Part shown: positions 1-12,600 of the stretch, piece after piece
How the letters are laid out: each line of letters starts with the position of its first letter
Numbering within the stretch: position 1 is the stretch's first letter
Assembly (NCBI GenBank): GCA_001643675.2
Contig: LSRY02000039.1
Span: 92,001-156,000, forward strand
Direction of reading: 5' to 3'
From: Monocercomonoides exilis
Taxonomy: Eukaryota > Preaxostyla > Oxymonadida > Polymastigidae
DNA: 64,000 nucleotides
Made by a program: the position numbers and the translations under genes
Notes under the pieces: generated by a model
Told to the model about the DNA's origin: nothing
Database searches by the model: none
What the model saw: only the letters and a program-made list of their open reading frames with translations

Positions 1-177
1 TCTTTTCAGATGTGATTTATTTCGTAAAATTCCAAGAAAAAATCGATTAAATTGTAACATTAAGAAATGAAAAATGAAACTCCGTATTTTATTTCAAGAA
101 TAACAGTTACAAAGATTCACATTTTTAAATTTCAACAATAAATAATAAATTATAAACTTACATTTCGTTTTGAAATT

Positions 178-2898
178 TCAAACAAAGTGAGTTTCTTTTG
201 ATTTCACTTTTAAGAAAGAGAAAATTGGGCAAATACCAACAACCACATTCTCAGAATTTCTCACTTCATCAAACGGTCGATTTAGCTCAGATAGCAATTT
301 ATGTACATCATTTCCGAACTTTTTATATCTCCTTATCTTCCTTTCTTGTGTTGCTGAATCATAAAACCGAGGCAGCACTTCAGCTGCATCGCTGATGATG
401 TTATCCACTTTCAGACTCGGAGCTGGCACAAGCGCATTGAGCAGCACAGGAGAAGGAGAAAGATTACTGCTTTCATATTCAACATCTCTTGAAAAATAAC
501 TTGATATTTTTTGTTTACCATCATGTGTGTTTTGTTTTTCTGTATTTGATCCAGTTTCCTTTTCAAATAGCACGTTGCTCTCTGCAAGCGATGAACTGAA
601 AGGAAATGAGAGCAGATTTGATTCAGAAATATTCAGCCTCTGATGGAAAGTGGATAAAGATAACCTTTGCGATTTACATTGACTGCTTTTATGAAAAGGG
701 AATAATTGTCCAGTTTGTATTGGAGCATATGGCTCATATGCTGTCAAAGGCGTTGCGAAGCTTTCATCAACAGTGCGATGTGCAGAAGATGATGGAAATA
801 TCGAGGAATTTTGTTGATTTTCATGTATTTTGCTATGAAAGCTCATTTTTGTTGACGCAAATGGAGGAAAAGAATGAAAAGATGGCAAATATAAAGATGC
901 TTCCAAAGAATTCTGTGGCAAAGTGGAAGAGAAAACTTGGCTTTGCTTTTGATCTGAATTCTTAGTTGGCAAGGAAGAAGCAGTATCTGAAGCATAAAAT
1001 GAACATAAAGCACTTGAATGATGAAAGCCATCAAAATTTGAAGCATTCAATGAATGTTGCATTTCTCTATTGAAATCATCATGTTTGATCCAACTTTCTT
1101 TTTCTCCCATTTTATCTTCGGTTTCCATCTGTTTTTGCCGGCATGCTAAACTTTGCTGATGTTTTTTCTCCAAATCGCGTTCCAAATGGATTATCATCCG
1201 TTCAATGTCCGAATACCCTTCAAATTGCCGGCTCTTCTCAATTTTCTTTTCCTTTCTCAAAATCTTCATCTTTAACTCTTCTATTTCTTCTTTTCCAATC
1301 TTCTTTTCTCCTCCTCTTCCTCCTTCTCCTTCTCCTTCTCCTTCTCCTTCTCCTCTTCCTCCTCCTGCTTCTGCTTCTGCTTCTGCTTTCTCCAACTCTC
1401 CTTTCAGCTCTTCCAGTGTATCCTTCTTTCTTTCATTCACCACAATGCCTTGCTCACTCACTCCGATTTTAAGTTTCCTTTCTGCCTCGTCCCAAACTCT
1501 TTTCTCATCTTCGTCAGTGAGCCAAGCCTTCCGAACCCACAATCCAAATATTTTAAAGTAGCTCTTCGCATCTTTCACTTGATGCCTTGCAAGCTCGCGA
1601 TGCATTTTCCGCACTTTTTGCCTGAAAGCAGTGGGATTGTTCGCCTCTGCTCCTGCCTGTGAATGCTCTGTTCGTCCTTCACAATCGTTTTCATGCTCTC
1701 TGTTCGAGGTGCTTACTTCGCTTGCTTCGCTTCCTTCCTTTTGCGAAGCAGCAACAGAAGGCAAACTCATATTCATATTAACCAGCATCGCATCCTCCCT
1801 CTTCCACTCATTCTCCATCAAAAGCCTCCTTGTTTCGGTACAGTTCGACTGTCTTTTCCCATCCACTTCCACTTCTACGTCATTTGAAAGCTGCACGCAT
1901 TTCACCGTTCCAGGCTTCCAACTCGAAATCGTTTCGATAATTCGTTGCGGCTCAGACAACTCTGAAGAAACTGCGTCTGAAGAGGAATTTGTATCTTCTG
2001 TTGTGACTGATTCGCAGAAACGTGAAGAAATTGAAGAAGAAGAAGAAGAAGAAGAAGAAGACGTCAAGGAGTCTAATTCTCCACGTTCTGAACTTGGCTG
2101 AAACGTTCCAAATAAAGATTTTTTTTCATTAGATCCATCGATTTTGTTTTTGAGCTCTTCAATAAGAGTTTCATCATTTTTTGAGATTGAAGAAAGTAAA
2201 TTCTGTTCATGGTATTGTGTGCTTCGCTTGTGAGAAAAATCTATAATATTTGCTAATTCCTCTCTAATTTCTTGAAGAATATGTAACTCAGTACTTTTAT
2301 TCTGCTTTGTGTCTTTCTCTGAAATATGACGAAAACAAATATTTGAAAATTTTTCGAAATGAGATTGCTGCTTGACTGTATTTTTTAAATTTCCTTTTTT
2401 GAAGCTAAGTATGGAATGCAAATTATCTTGTAAATAACGCTTCTCCTCGCATCGTTTTGAGCACTTAGGTTGCTGCTCATTCAATAATGCGTAAGAGATT
2501 TGCTCCTCAAATATGCAAGACGAATGGAGTTCTTTATTTTTTCTTTTCATATATGGGCTCATTGGAGTCAATTGCGAAGATCCGTAACTTGCTTCTCCAG
2601 GCTGAAATGCCTTTAAATCATTTATTCCTGAATGCATGTTGTCATCGGCTTCTTTAAAACTTCTAGATTGATACCATGAAGGTGGAGGTGAAGATTCATC
2701 TGGAGATTTGGGTAAAAGCCCCGATGAAATTTTGAACGGAAGTGATGAAAAGGATAATGCAGTATTGTGCGAAATTGTTGTTGATTGCATAATATTATCT
2801 AAGCAAGAAGATTTTCCAAAATGAAATGCTTCATTATTTTGATGTTCATTTATTTTCAAGGTTTGATAACGTAAACGAAGTGAATTGTTTTGTATTAA
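178..2898 (-). CDS. Hypothetical Ser/Glu-rich protein, main exon
   Basis: An open frame of about 900 codons ends in TGA. I do not recognise the family. The nominal first codon is TTG, not ATG, and lies inside a good acceptor (pyrimidine-rich tract ending TTGCAG), so coding probably starts at TTA (2898) after an intron. The first exon is not certain; a short ATG frame near 3030 on the same strand is one candidate. The protein is hydrophilic with no membrane segment or signal peptide. It has a run of about ten Ser near residue 285, a charged helical stretch near 430-480 (RKMHRELARHQVKDAKSYF), an EGEGEG low-complexity linker near 515-525, and coiled-coil-like Lys/Glu helices after it. The rest is Ser/Asn/Gln-rich and looks disordered. 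A scaffold or regulatory role is possible, but nothing in the sequence fixes a function. Confidence 0.6.
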   Translation of the reverse strand, partial: LIQNNSLRLRYQTLKINEHQNNEAFHFGKSSCLDNIMQSTTISHNTALSFSSLPFKISSGLLPKSPDESSPPPSWYQSRSFKEADDNMHSGINDLKAFQPGEASYGSSQLTPMSPYMKRKNKELHSSCIFEEQISYALLNEQQPKCSKRCEEKRYLQDNLHSILSFKKGNLKNTVKQQSHFEKFSNICFRHISEKDTKQNKSTELHILQEIREELANIIDFSHKRSTQYHEQNLLSSISKNDETLIEELKNKIDGSNEKKSLFGTFQPSSERGELDSLTSSSSSSSSSSISSRFCESVTTEDTNSSSDAVSSELSEPQRIIETISSWKPGTVKCVQLSNDVEVEVDGKRQSNCTETRRLLMENEWKREDAMLVNMNMSLPSVAASQKEGSEASEVSTSNREHENDCEGRTEHSQAGAEANNPTAFRQKVRKMHRELARHQVKDAKSYFKIFGLWVRKAWLTDEDEKRVWDEAERKLKIGVSEQGIVVNERKKDTLEELKGELEKAEAEAEAGGGRGEGEGEGEGEGGRGGEKKIGKEEIEELKMKILRKEKKIEKSRQFEGYSDIERMIIHLERDLEKKHQQSLACRQKQMETEDKMGEKESWIKHDDFNREMQHSLNASNFDGFHHSSALCSFYASDTASSLPTKNSDQKQSQVFSSTLPQNSLEASLYLPSFHSFPPFASTKMSFHSKIHENQQNSSIFPSSSAHRTVDESFATPLTAYEPYAPIQTGQLFPFHKSSQCKSQRLSLSTFHQRLNISESNLLSFPFSSSLAESNVLFEKETGSNTEKQNTHDGKQKISSYFSRDVEYESSNLSPSPVLLNALVPAPSLKVDNIISDAAEVLPRFYDSATQERKIRRYKKFGNDVHKLLSELNRPFDEVRNSENVVVGICPIFSFLKVKSKETHFV

Positions 2899-2904
2899 CT
2901 GCAA

Positions 2905-3534
2905 TAAAGAAAATATTAATTAGAAAAAAGTTTTGGCATTTAAACAACACATATATTCTTATATATAAATAAATTTATTAGAATAAAGCATAAGAAACCT
3001 CGTTTAAATTCGTACTTTTATCATTCATTAAAATAATAAAATAAAAGAAAAAATATTCAGAATAATTTTCATTATGGAAATTCTTTTTACACAAATATTC
3101 AAAAAAGGAAATACTTTTGTATTCCCAAAATGGAAAAAAAAATGATCCTCACACACACTCGAACAGATGAGCAAAAGTGAAAAACAGCAACGAGATTTAA
3201 GGAGAATTTCTTTGAAAGAAAGTTTGCTTTAATAATATTTTTGCAAATAATAAAATGTTGACAATTGGAGATGAAACAAAAAAATCGTACTAAATGGCAA
3301 TTTTGGTTATATATTGAAACATTTACTGGTCCAATGAGACTCAATGACCTGGCTTGTTGCTCACGGTCAACAATAATAAATAAAGAAAAGAAAGAAATGC
3401 ATAAAACTTTGAGAAAAAAAGTGAGATGTGTCAAAATTCTTCAAGCATTTCCAAAATAATCAGAAACATTTAACGATTAGTCTTCATTGAAATTTCAAAA
3501 ACGAATATTCAATATTTTGTGAAAGCTTGTGATA
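2905..3534. other. Non-coding AT-rich stretch
   Basis: This holds the probable 5' intron and upstream region of the minus-strand gene ending at 178, followed by AT-rich sequence. Short frames at 3099-3459 have no features of a real protein. Confidence 0.4.
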
Positions 3535-4055
3535 GGGTGAGTAATTTATCAAAACACCTTATTTTTTATCGGGATATAAATTTCTGGCCTCAAGAGCACT
3601 TTCAGAAAAAAAATAAATAAAAGGAAACATTCAAAATGTTAATACGTGCTATTCCTGAAATTATTTCTTTATTTTTAAATTTCTGTAAATAGATCTAATT
3701 TTTTTTCCGTTTATTTTATGATCAAAGATTTGCTCATATTTCAACGAGCTTATTGTTTTTCATGATCATGATTATTATCAATGACATAAAGAAGTTAAGT
3801 TTAACAACAATAACAATTCTCAGAACATTCAAAACAATAAGCTCGTTGAAATATGAGCAAATCTTTGATCATAAAATAAACGGAAAAAAAATTAGATCTA
3901 TTTACAGAAATTTAAAAATAAAGAAATAATTTCAGGAATAGCACGTATTAACATTTTGAATGTTTCCTTTTATTTATTTTTTTTCTGAAAGTGCTCTTGA
4001 GGCCAGAAATTTATATCCCGATAAAAAATAAGGTGTTTTGATAAATTACTCACCT
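3535..4055. mobile_element. Foldback MITE with 224-bp perfect-looking inverted arms
   Basis: The left arm (3536-3759) and right arm (3831-4054) are reverse complements of equal length, with no mismatch or indel found when read by eye, around a 71-bp loop. TA dinucleotides flank the unit (3533-3534 and 4056-4057), as expected for Tc1/mariner-type insertion. There is no coding capacity. The near identity of the arms suggests a young insertion or active homogenisation. Its tips (GGTGAGTAATTTATC) do not match those of the transposon 21 bp to the right, so a different transposase probably moves it. Confidence 0.85.
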
Positions 4056-4076
4056 TATGAATTTTGTATTTACATA

Positions 4077-6318
4077 CCATCGTTCTAAAACCCGGTACTT
4101 TTTCTAAAACTAGGGAATATTCTTCTATGATTATTCACACAAAATTTCTTCAAGTTTAAAGTGAATTTTGATTATCTTTTTAGAATAAAAAATCAAAACA
4201 TCCTGATTAATAACAATCTTTATATTTAATCATGAAAAAGCCAAAACACACACACTTTTTCAAGAAGTTAATTGAATTGGATTGAACAGTAAAAATCTAA
4301 ATAGTACTGAAATTCTTCACAAAGTTTGCATCATCATCGTACGAAATTAAAAGTCGCTTTTTCTTAACTTTTCTTTCTCTCAATTCATATTTGTTTGATG
4401 ATTTCTCATAATTCATACTCTTTTCATTTGGCTCATTTATGTTGCTCAGCAATTTCCTTAACTGATTTCTTGATTGCTTCACTTTTTTCGTGCGAATTTT
4501 CACAGAAATGCTGTCATCCTTTCTGTCTTGAAAATTTGAAACAGATGTTTCCTCACTTTCTACTGGATTCATGTTGCTGCGATCCATATGGCTTGTTCTT
4601 GTTTTTATCCTTTTGTTTGTGGGAGAAAATTTTCCATACAACTCCGAGTCCCAGTTTGATTTTTCTTCTGTTCTCTGCGAAATGGGTGAACCAGAAACTC
4701 TTGACAGAACAGGTGCTACCATCACAGGCCAAATACCAGTTTTCTGAAACGCGCTTTTTATTGTTGATGGAGATGTTGAAGAAGTGAGTGCTTCAGGAAG
4801 AACTTTTGCTAATTCACTTCGAAACGAAGAGGAAGAATGTGGTTGCGGTGGGTTGAAATTGTCATTAAAAGTCTTTTTAAATCTTGCAAATATGCTGCTG
4901 TCGCATGGCTGAAGAAGATGAGTGAGATTTGGAGGAAATCTCATCATTATTATTCCTTGTTTATCTGCGCATTTCTCAACTTTTTCATTGATGTGAGAAG
5001 GATGGTTATCAAGAAGGAAAACAGCTTTTGGCATATTTAAGAGTTTCATTTTTGTTTTAATCGAAGGAATCCAATGGGAAATCATGATCGTTTCAAAGAT
5101 TGATGAATTTATCCATCCCGAAGATGATGAGATAAAACGTATGTTGAATGACGTTAGGGTTCGAAATTCTACTGGAAGCTTTCGACTGGAATACAGAAGA
5201 AAAGAAGGCAAAGACGATCCATCAGCACAAACACAAACACAAAGAGTCGAATTTGTTGTTTTGTTGGGAATTGGATGTGACGGAGGAATTTGATTTCTCA
5301 AACACACGCACAGCTTGCATGAGCTTTCTCCGCATCTCAAAGATGTTTCATCGAAATTAAATATACCATTTTCACCTATATTGAATGTATCCAAAACATT
5401 TTTGAATCGATCAAACCATTTACGGATACCATCTGGTGACTGTGCCAACATTTTGGATCGTTCCATCGGTTTGGATAATGCAGATTTGAGTATTTTGTTA
5501 TGATCGATCAAATAATATGCAGCTGAAATACATGGAAATTTTATTTTTGTTTTTTCCTTAGAGTTTTCTTCATAATAATCTTTCATCTAAATAATAAAAA
5601 AAAATTAAAAGAAATAAGAAATTTTAATTTCAAACCATTTTGTAGATATCTTTTACTCGAACAATTTTCCCTTCTGACAGCATAACAAGCGTTTTGTTTT
5701 CTATTGTTTCAATCATTGAGTCTATAATAATGGAAGGTCTTCCATTGATTCCCACTTCTCTGTTATTCTTCTGTGCATTCACTCCTCGATACCAAGAGCC
5801 TTTTGAAATTATTCCAGATCCGATTGCCACATGAGGTGACACAACATTATTCTTTTTGATTTCAAAAATTTTCTTTGAAATGCTGCCCAATTTCCTAATT
5901 TCAGCACATGCCAATTTTTTTTGAAGGTCTGATGCAGAAAGTTCGCAATGGTTTGTCATCTTTATGGTTTTGATCTTTCGACTAAAATAATGAAATTTTA
6001 AAAAAGGAAATGAAATTCATTCGATCAAATATGTTTCATCATAAATAAATTCCATATAATCAATCTTAGTATATTTCTTCATGTTTCACAATTTGCAACG
6101 TTGTTGTTTGTCTTCTTTGAAATATTTCGTTGTTTCTTCAATTTTTAGGCAATCATTGACATAAAATGAAAAAATACAATGAAATCCAACTGTTTGAATT
6201 TAGAGAACGATTATCTGAATATGGATGAACAAATTTCAGGAATGATTGCGAAATAAAAATGTGATATATTTTTGTTCAGTCCGGGTATTAGAAAAAGTAC
6301 CGGGTTTTAGAACGATGG
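4077..6318 (-). mobile_element. Complete Tc1/mariner-superfamily (pogo/Tigger-like) transposon
   Basis: The termini 4077-4107 and 6288-6318 are 31-bp perfect inverted repeats beginning CCATCGTTCTAAAACCCGG. The element is flanked by TA (4075-4076 and 6319-6320), the target-site duplication of this superfamily. Each end carries a CCCGG core, and the right end carries a second copy of it a little further in (CCGGGTATT at 6281), possible paired transposase sites. The element is 2.24 kb and encodes one intron-containing transposase on the minus strand, with no frameshift or premature stop seen, so it may be autonomous. Confidence 0.88.
4297..5959 (-). CDS. pogo/Tigger-like DDE transposase, two exons
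   Basis: Two exons are joined in phase: 5959..5636 and 5586..4297, with a 49-bp intron (donor GTTTGA, acceptor TTTAG), giving about 537 residues. The N-terminal exon carries a helix-turn-helix-like DNA-binding segment (IISKGSWYRGVNAQKNNREVGINGRP), here in pieces: IISKGSWYRGVNAQ then NREVGINGRP. The second exon has the catalytic acidic residues expected of the DDE fold: FDETSL, FLLDNHPSH and LTHLLQPCDSSIFARFK, followed by the typical tail FQKTGIWPV. The C-terminus is basic and may be a nuclear localisation region. It should cut and paste DNA by recognising the flanking 31-bp terminal repeats. The start ATG at 5959 gives a complete N-terminus, and no in-frame stop remains after splicing. A decayed relative lies at 44.0-45.4 kb. 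Confidence 0.85.
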
Positions 6319-6672
6319 TAAGTTGTTTTTGACTTTTTTTTCAAAAAATTGTTCAGATAAATGTTGCGCACATATTATAAAGATAAATACAAGTTTTCAT
6401 TTGCACCAAAATTATAATTCAACAACATTTTCACAAAGAACAATTATCATCGATTAGCAATAATTATATACAAACAAAGAACAGAAAAATAATTGCAAAT
6501 CCAAAGATTTCTTCAATATTTAAACACGCTCAAGAGGCAATTTATTGAATCCATATTCAATAAAGAAAGCAATTCATCAAAAACAATAATGGGAAACTGT
6601 AGAAAAATACACCCACATTATTAAATAATCTACAGAAAAAAATCAAAGAATTCTTGTTATCGTTGTTGCAAA

Positions 6673-9600
6673 ATGAAAATACTGTTTGGAAGGAGAGTGT
6701 TTGTTTTCGGGGTTTGCTTGCATTGCATGAATCTTGCTGCCACAAAAGAGTACTCAAAGTTGATTGGAGAAAACATGAAAGATGAAAAAATGACTGAAAC
6801 GAACAGCAATCCACTTCAAATCAGCAAAAACACTCCAAATGATGTTCTGAACGAATTTGCAATGGAAGGCATTGAAATTGTTGATGAAGTGAAAAGGAGT
6901 GAAACAGTTGGAAGAGATGATCAAAAACAAAAAGAAAAAAACGAAGAAACAGAAAATGAAGGGGAAATGGGGAAGAAGACATATATCAACCAGGAAAGTG
7001 AAATTGAGTGTTGCGTGAAATCCTCCAATTCCTCGATTGTGCTGAAGTGCTTGTTGTTGAAAGAAAAAGGTGCAAAACGGATGCTTATTGCAAGAGGAGG
7101 AAGCGTTGTTTCAATGAGAGAATGCATCCTTTTTGTTGGGCAGCATTCCCAGCCAATTGAACTGGAAGGGAGTTTTGGGTCATTTGCGAACATTTCTCTG
7201 ATGCCAAATGCAGAAGGATTGAACACATTTCCTCCTCTTTTCACTTCCAAACAAACCGAAAACAGTGTTTCGAAATCTTCCATTATTTCCTTGAGTGAAT
7301 CCCACTTCTCTTCTTTTTGTGTCTCATCAGCCCCATTCCTTTCTTCACCTTCTATTCCCCTTGTATCCCTCTCCAAACTCACTTTTTTCAACATCTCAAC
7401 AGCAAATGAGGCATGTTTACCTTCAACCACAATGTCAACCCAAACCACTTGTTTTATGAGCAGCTGCTCATTTACGTCTGTTTGCGATGCATATGATGGA
7501 GGGATTGTTCATTCCCTCAACAATCCCTCATCTTCCTTGTCTGCTTCAAACATCTCATTCATTGGGTGTTGTCGAACAAGGAATGTTGTTTGTGAAGGAA
7601 CTGCAGAGGCACCATTGAAGCCAGAGAGACAAAGCATTACAGAAAACATAGCGAATACGTTCACTTGGTGTGAGTGGAATGAATCGAAGACGACTGGAGA
7701 AATTGACTCTAATACAGACGGGATATCGAGTGGCGGGGCTATCTGCATGCACAATCTCAATTCTGGAGAACTTTCAGTTTCGAATTGTCTGTTTAATAAT
7801 TGCTTTGCATACAGCCGTGGAGGCGGAATCATGTGCAACACAATCAAATCTGTGCATATCGAAAACGATGTGTTCAATGCGTGTTCAGCACAAAACCGTT
7901 ACGGAGGAGGATTATATGCTGTGACGATTTCTACATGTGTTCGGATCAGTGGATGTGAATTCCAAAATTGCAAAGCAAATGGTGCTGGAGGAGGTCTTGA
8001 TCTCGATTATTTTCAGGTTTCAGTGCAAGGATGCATTGGAGCAGAAAATGGAGGAGGGGAGGGTGCGTGTGTGTTTGACTGCATTTTCACTTCATGCTCG
8101 GTTACTGGAAATGATGGTGGGGGTATGCGCTGTGCTAACATTCCTGCAACACTATACAAAATGAGGAGCATTCAATTTATTTCGTGCACAGCAACTGCAT
8201 ATGGTGGAGGATTATATTTTAATCCAAATCGAGCAACAACACAAAATGAAACAATGTATTGTTATTTCCTGTTGTTTCATGAATGCAAATGCAGAACTGA
8301 GTCCAATCCATATGGTCACGACATGGTTTATGCGGATTATAACAATGATTTTTTGAGTTCCAAAAATCCGTTATATGATTGTTACACTACAAACACGGAT
8401 AACAAGAGAGTATGTTACGGATATAATTATGTGAATGCAGGTGACTGGACATATGATCAAACATCAAAAAAGGATTGGCTGAAAGATAAGACGATTTATG
8501 TATCCGTGAATGGGAATGATGAATATGAGCTGTGTGGAGCAAATGAATCATATCCTTGTCTGACAGTGAAGAAGGCGTTTGATATGTGTGAGGTGCAGAT
8601 TAGCTTGATAATCACGCTGCTGGAAGGAGATCACACAAGAGAGACAACAACGATCGAGATTGAGACAAAGAAGATTTCTGTCATTGGGAAAGGGAGGACG
8701 GAGAGTTCGATTGGAACAGGAGCCCTTTCATCAACCGGATCGCTGTTCAGCGTGTCAACAGGTCATCTTGGTTTATTGCACATGAAAGTTGATTGCTACT
8801 CAAATGAAAATCCTTCTCTGAGCGTGGTTGTGATATCTGATGGGAGTGGGTCACTTTCATTGGAGGATGTTGTGATAACCACGAGAAATACAGGAGAATA
8901 TGTGCAATCATCATCAGTGTTTGTGGTTCCGCTGTCACAGCTGTCGATGGTTAGTGTGGAGATCATAAATATGAATATCTCAAAATCCTTGTTCTCTGAG
9001 TCGGATATATCTTCTTCTTCTTCTTCATCTGCATTGTTTTTGACAGCCACAACATCAGAAGAGAGTGTGCTTGCGAACTTGTCTGTGAAGAATGTGAAGT
9101 TGACGAGTGGAGATGGAGTGGTTGTGGAAAAGAGTGTGAAGGAAGGAGAAACATTTGTGGTGACGAACATAACAATTGAAGATTGCATGTGCAAGAATGG
9201 AAGTGGTGGAGGAATCAAGGTTGATTTATCGTCACCTTCAAGCAAGTTTCAGATGGAAGCAACAACAACAATCAACAGATGCAAATGCAGCGGATATGGA
9301 GGAGGGATGATGCTGTATCTGGCTGATGGCTCACACGACTTCTCAATATATACAGTTGACTTTGAAGGATGTACAGCATCATTAGGAGGTAATTATCTGT
9401 TTGTGAATGGGAGCAATTCAATGAACTGGGGAATAACAACAGAAAAGCTGAATGTCCAGTATGACAATTCAAAATACAATGAGATTGTGGGATATGATCG
9501 GAGCGACACAATAATGGGGCTGTTTCCTTTGAATGTGTTTTTGGATGAACATGAAGGATCAGCACATGTGGGGAAGGAAAATGATGGGCTGGGTGGATAC

Positions 9601-12600
9601 AACTCTTGGTTTTGTGGGTTTGATTATTATCCATGTGCCACCATCACCCATGCTGCCCAGATGCGATTTCCAGACACAAACAAGAAGATCCAGCTGGATT
9701 CAGGATATGAGCTTGCTGAAGAGGTTGCCATGGCTGATGCCTTTGAATGGGAGATTTCATGTGCCACAAAAGGGATGGAAGTTGGGGTGAAGAAACCAGA
9801 GAATTTTGAGTCTTCTTGTCTGATTGAGGTGCAGAGCAAATTCTCAATGAAAAACATCAAGTTTTGCATTCCAAGTCTTCTGTCTGGCGCATCATCTATG
9901 ATTTCATCCAACTCCACACTCCTCACACTCACTGACTGTTCAGTTGCACATTTGTCAGAGAATGCTGTGAGCGGCTCGATCGGATACTCCTTTGCGAAGG
10001 TGGAGAGAGGGAGTCTGAGGTTGGTGCGATTTGAAGTCAAAGAAACATTGCGATTCGGGGAGCACTCACTGATCGAGTTTGCCGAAGGTGTGGATGTTGT
10101 GTATTTCACTGGATGCAATGTGAGCAACGTTGAGAAGAGAAATGGAGACGGAGGATGGCTGAGTGGAGTGGTTGGTGCAGAAAGAGGCGAAGGGTTGAAT
10201 GGGATTGTTGTGATTGAATCGTGTGTTGCAAAGAGGTGCAGTTGCCTTGGCGGAAGTGGAGGAGGAGGGAGTGTGTGTGTGAGTGTGAAAGGAGAAGGAA
10301 GTGCTGTTGTGAATGGAACGAGTGTGATTGATGGATGCGAGGCAATGAGTTTGGATGGAAGTGGAGGCAGAGGAGGAGGAATGATGATTGTGATGGGAAG
10401 CACGCTGAGCTTACTGAAAATTGAATCTGGCGTTCACTTTTCAGTTGATGCTGCAAACAGAGCAAAATATGGGAAGGATGTGTTTGTTTGTTGCAGCTCT
10501 GGGATATTGCTGGAATCAAAGGTGAATGAAAGCTCATTCGGTTTTTTTGACTCAGCATCCATTCCCTCAGATGTTTTGGAGTTGTGTGGGAGTGAGAATG
10601 GAAAAGAAGAGGAGGTGATTCCGCTGTTTGTGTATTTGTGCTCAATTGGCTCAAAGCTGACTGTCGACGGGAGCGGAGAGAGGGCACTGGATCACAGCCA
10701 TTGCGGATTCGAGAAGTTTGGGTGTGTGACGATTGACTATTGTGTGAGCAAGAGGGCGAACAACACCATTCATGAAATCGAAGTTGCCTCTGAATCATCG
10801 ATAAAAAATGAAATGAAAGTGGCTTCATTTGATGTGAGTCTTTCTGGGAAAGAAGAATGGATGAAGGTGATTGTGAGAGATGAAGGATCAATGAATCAAA
10901 ATAATCTTATTGAGTGCACAAAACCATTTGAAATGATAAATTTGGCATTTGTGTTGAATGAAGAAATGAATGGGAGGAGAAGTGGATTTATCCATTCCTC
11001 ATCAGCAATCGTCACAATCACCAGATGTTCAGTCACATTTGCAAATGATGAAATGATTGGATACAATGTGATCAATATTGAGGGAGGAGGGCTGATTGCG
11101 AATGGATTTGTGATGGAAGGAGGAGTGAGAATGAATGGGAAGTCTCCAATAGTGATCACAAATGGAGTTGAATTCGAAATGAAGAACAACCGAATGAGTG
11201 GAGTGGAAGTGAAAGGAGGAATTGGAGGAGGATGTTTGAATGTTAAGATGAAGGAAGGAGTGGATGTGAATATTGAAGAATGCAATTTGTCATCAGTGTG
11301 TTCAGGGGGGAGTGGGACGAAAGGAGGAGGGATGATGATAACTGTTGGAAGTGGAGGGAGCTTGAAGATGAAGGAAGTGAAGTTTGAAGGATGTGAAGTG
11401 CCATCAGGCGAGAGTGATGAGGTGGGGAGAGGAATGGGAGGAGGAATGTTTGTGAAGCTACCAGATGAAATGGGATCATTTATGCTTGAACAAATGACAT
11501 TTGAAGGATGCGATGCCTGGAAAGGGAAGAATGTGTTTGTTTCAGGATGGAATCTGAGTGAGATTGTGAATGAGGAGCACTTCAAATGGGAGATAAAGGA
11601 AGAGGAGTTGGGGTCGTTGGATGAGCTGTGTGGATGGGAGAGGAAGACAACAGGAGAGGAGGGACATGTGATTCCATTGGTTGTGTATTTGTGGAGGAAC
11701 TGGAGTGGGGATGGGTTTGTTTCTCGAGAGAAAGGAGGAGACTTCAGTGGGTGTGGGTATTCAGAAGCACCATGCACATCAATTGATCATCTGATTTCAA
11801 TGAGATATTCAACACTTGAAGAAGGCGAAACACATATTGTCATTGTGGGATCAGGGTTGCTGAGACGTTCCATTTCATTTTCATTTTTGTCTTCTTCATC
11901 ATCAATTTTAGAGAAGCCAAAAGTGGTGGTTGATGGAGCAAAGAAAGGAACAGGTGTGATGATAAGTGATGAAGATGAAAATGAATTGGATGATGGTTCA
12001 ATGATCTCATCGAATGTGAGTCTGTCATTTGTGAATGTGTCATTCACAAAACCCAGCATCACCACCCATCATGAAGTATTTATTGAATCCTCAGGAACAA
12101 GTTCATTATTGTCGGTTGCTGATTGTTCATTTGGTTCATTGACAGGATTGACAGAGACAGCAGGATATTGCCTGATGAAAGCGAATGGAGGGAGTGTTGT
12201 GATTGAAAGGAGTTCATTAAGCTTGATCTCTGAGTTGAAAGGATTCATCTGTTTCAGCCCAAGTGTTTGCCAGATGACTCTTCAAAATGTGAACATTTCA
12301 TTTGCCGATGTAAAGGAAAGAAGCTTGATTTCGATGATGGAAGAGGAAAATCAGATGAATGAAAAGGTGAATAATCATTCAAATGCAAATGGCAACAGAC
12401 CAGTTTTGAGGGTTGTTGGGTGTTCATTTGCCAACATCACAAACGAAGGGATTGGAGCGAGTGTTATTGATGTGGGATCGTTTGAGCATGGAGTGGAGTG
12501 TGTGATGGATGAGTGCTCAATCACAAACTGCAAGAGCGCTTCGAGTGCAGAAGGTGGAGGAATGAGAGTGGCACTGAAGAGGGAAGAATCAGTTTTGAAA

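Noticed and set aside
1143-2101. Plus-strand frames of 100-156 codons with poly-Leu/Phe
   Set aside because: They are the antisense of Glu/Ser-rich codons of the minus-strand gene.
3099-3459. Overlapping short frames on both strands left of the MITE
   Set aside because: No signal, domain or codon pattern; they are expected by chance in AT-rich DNA.
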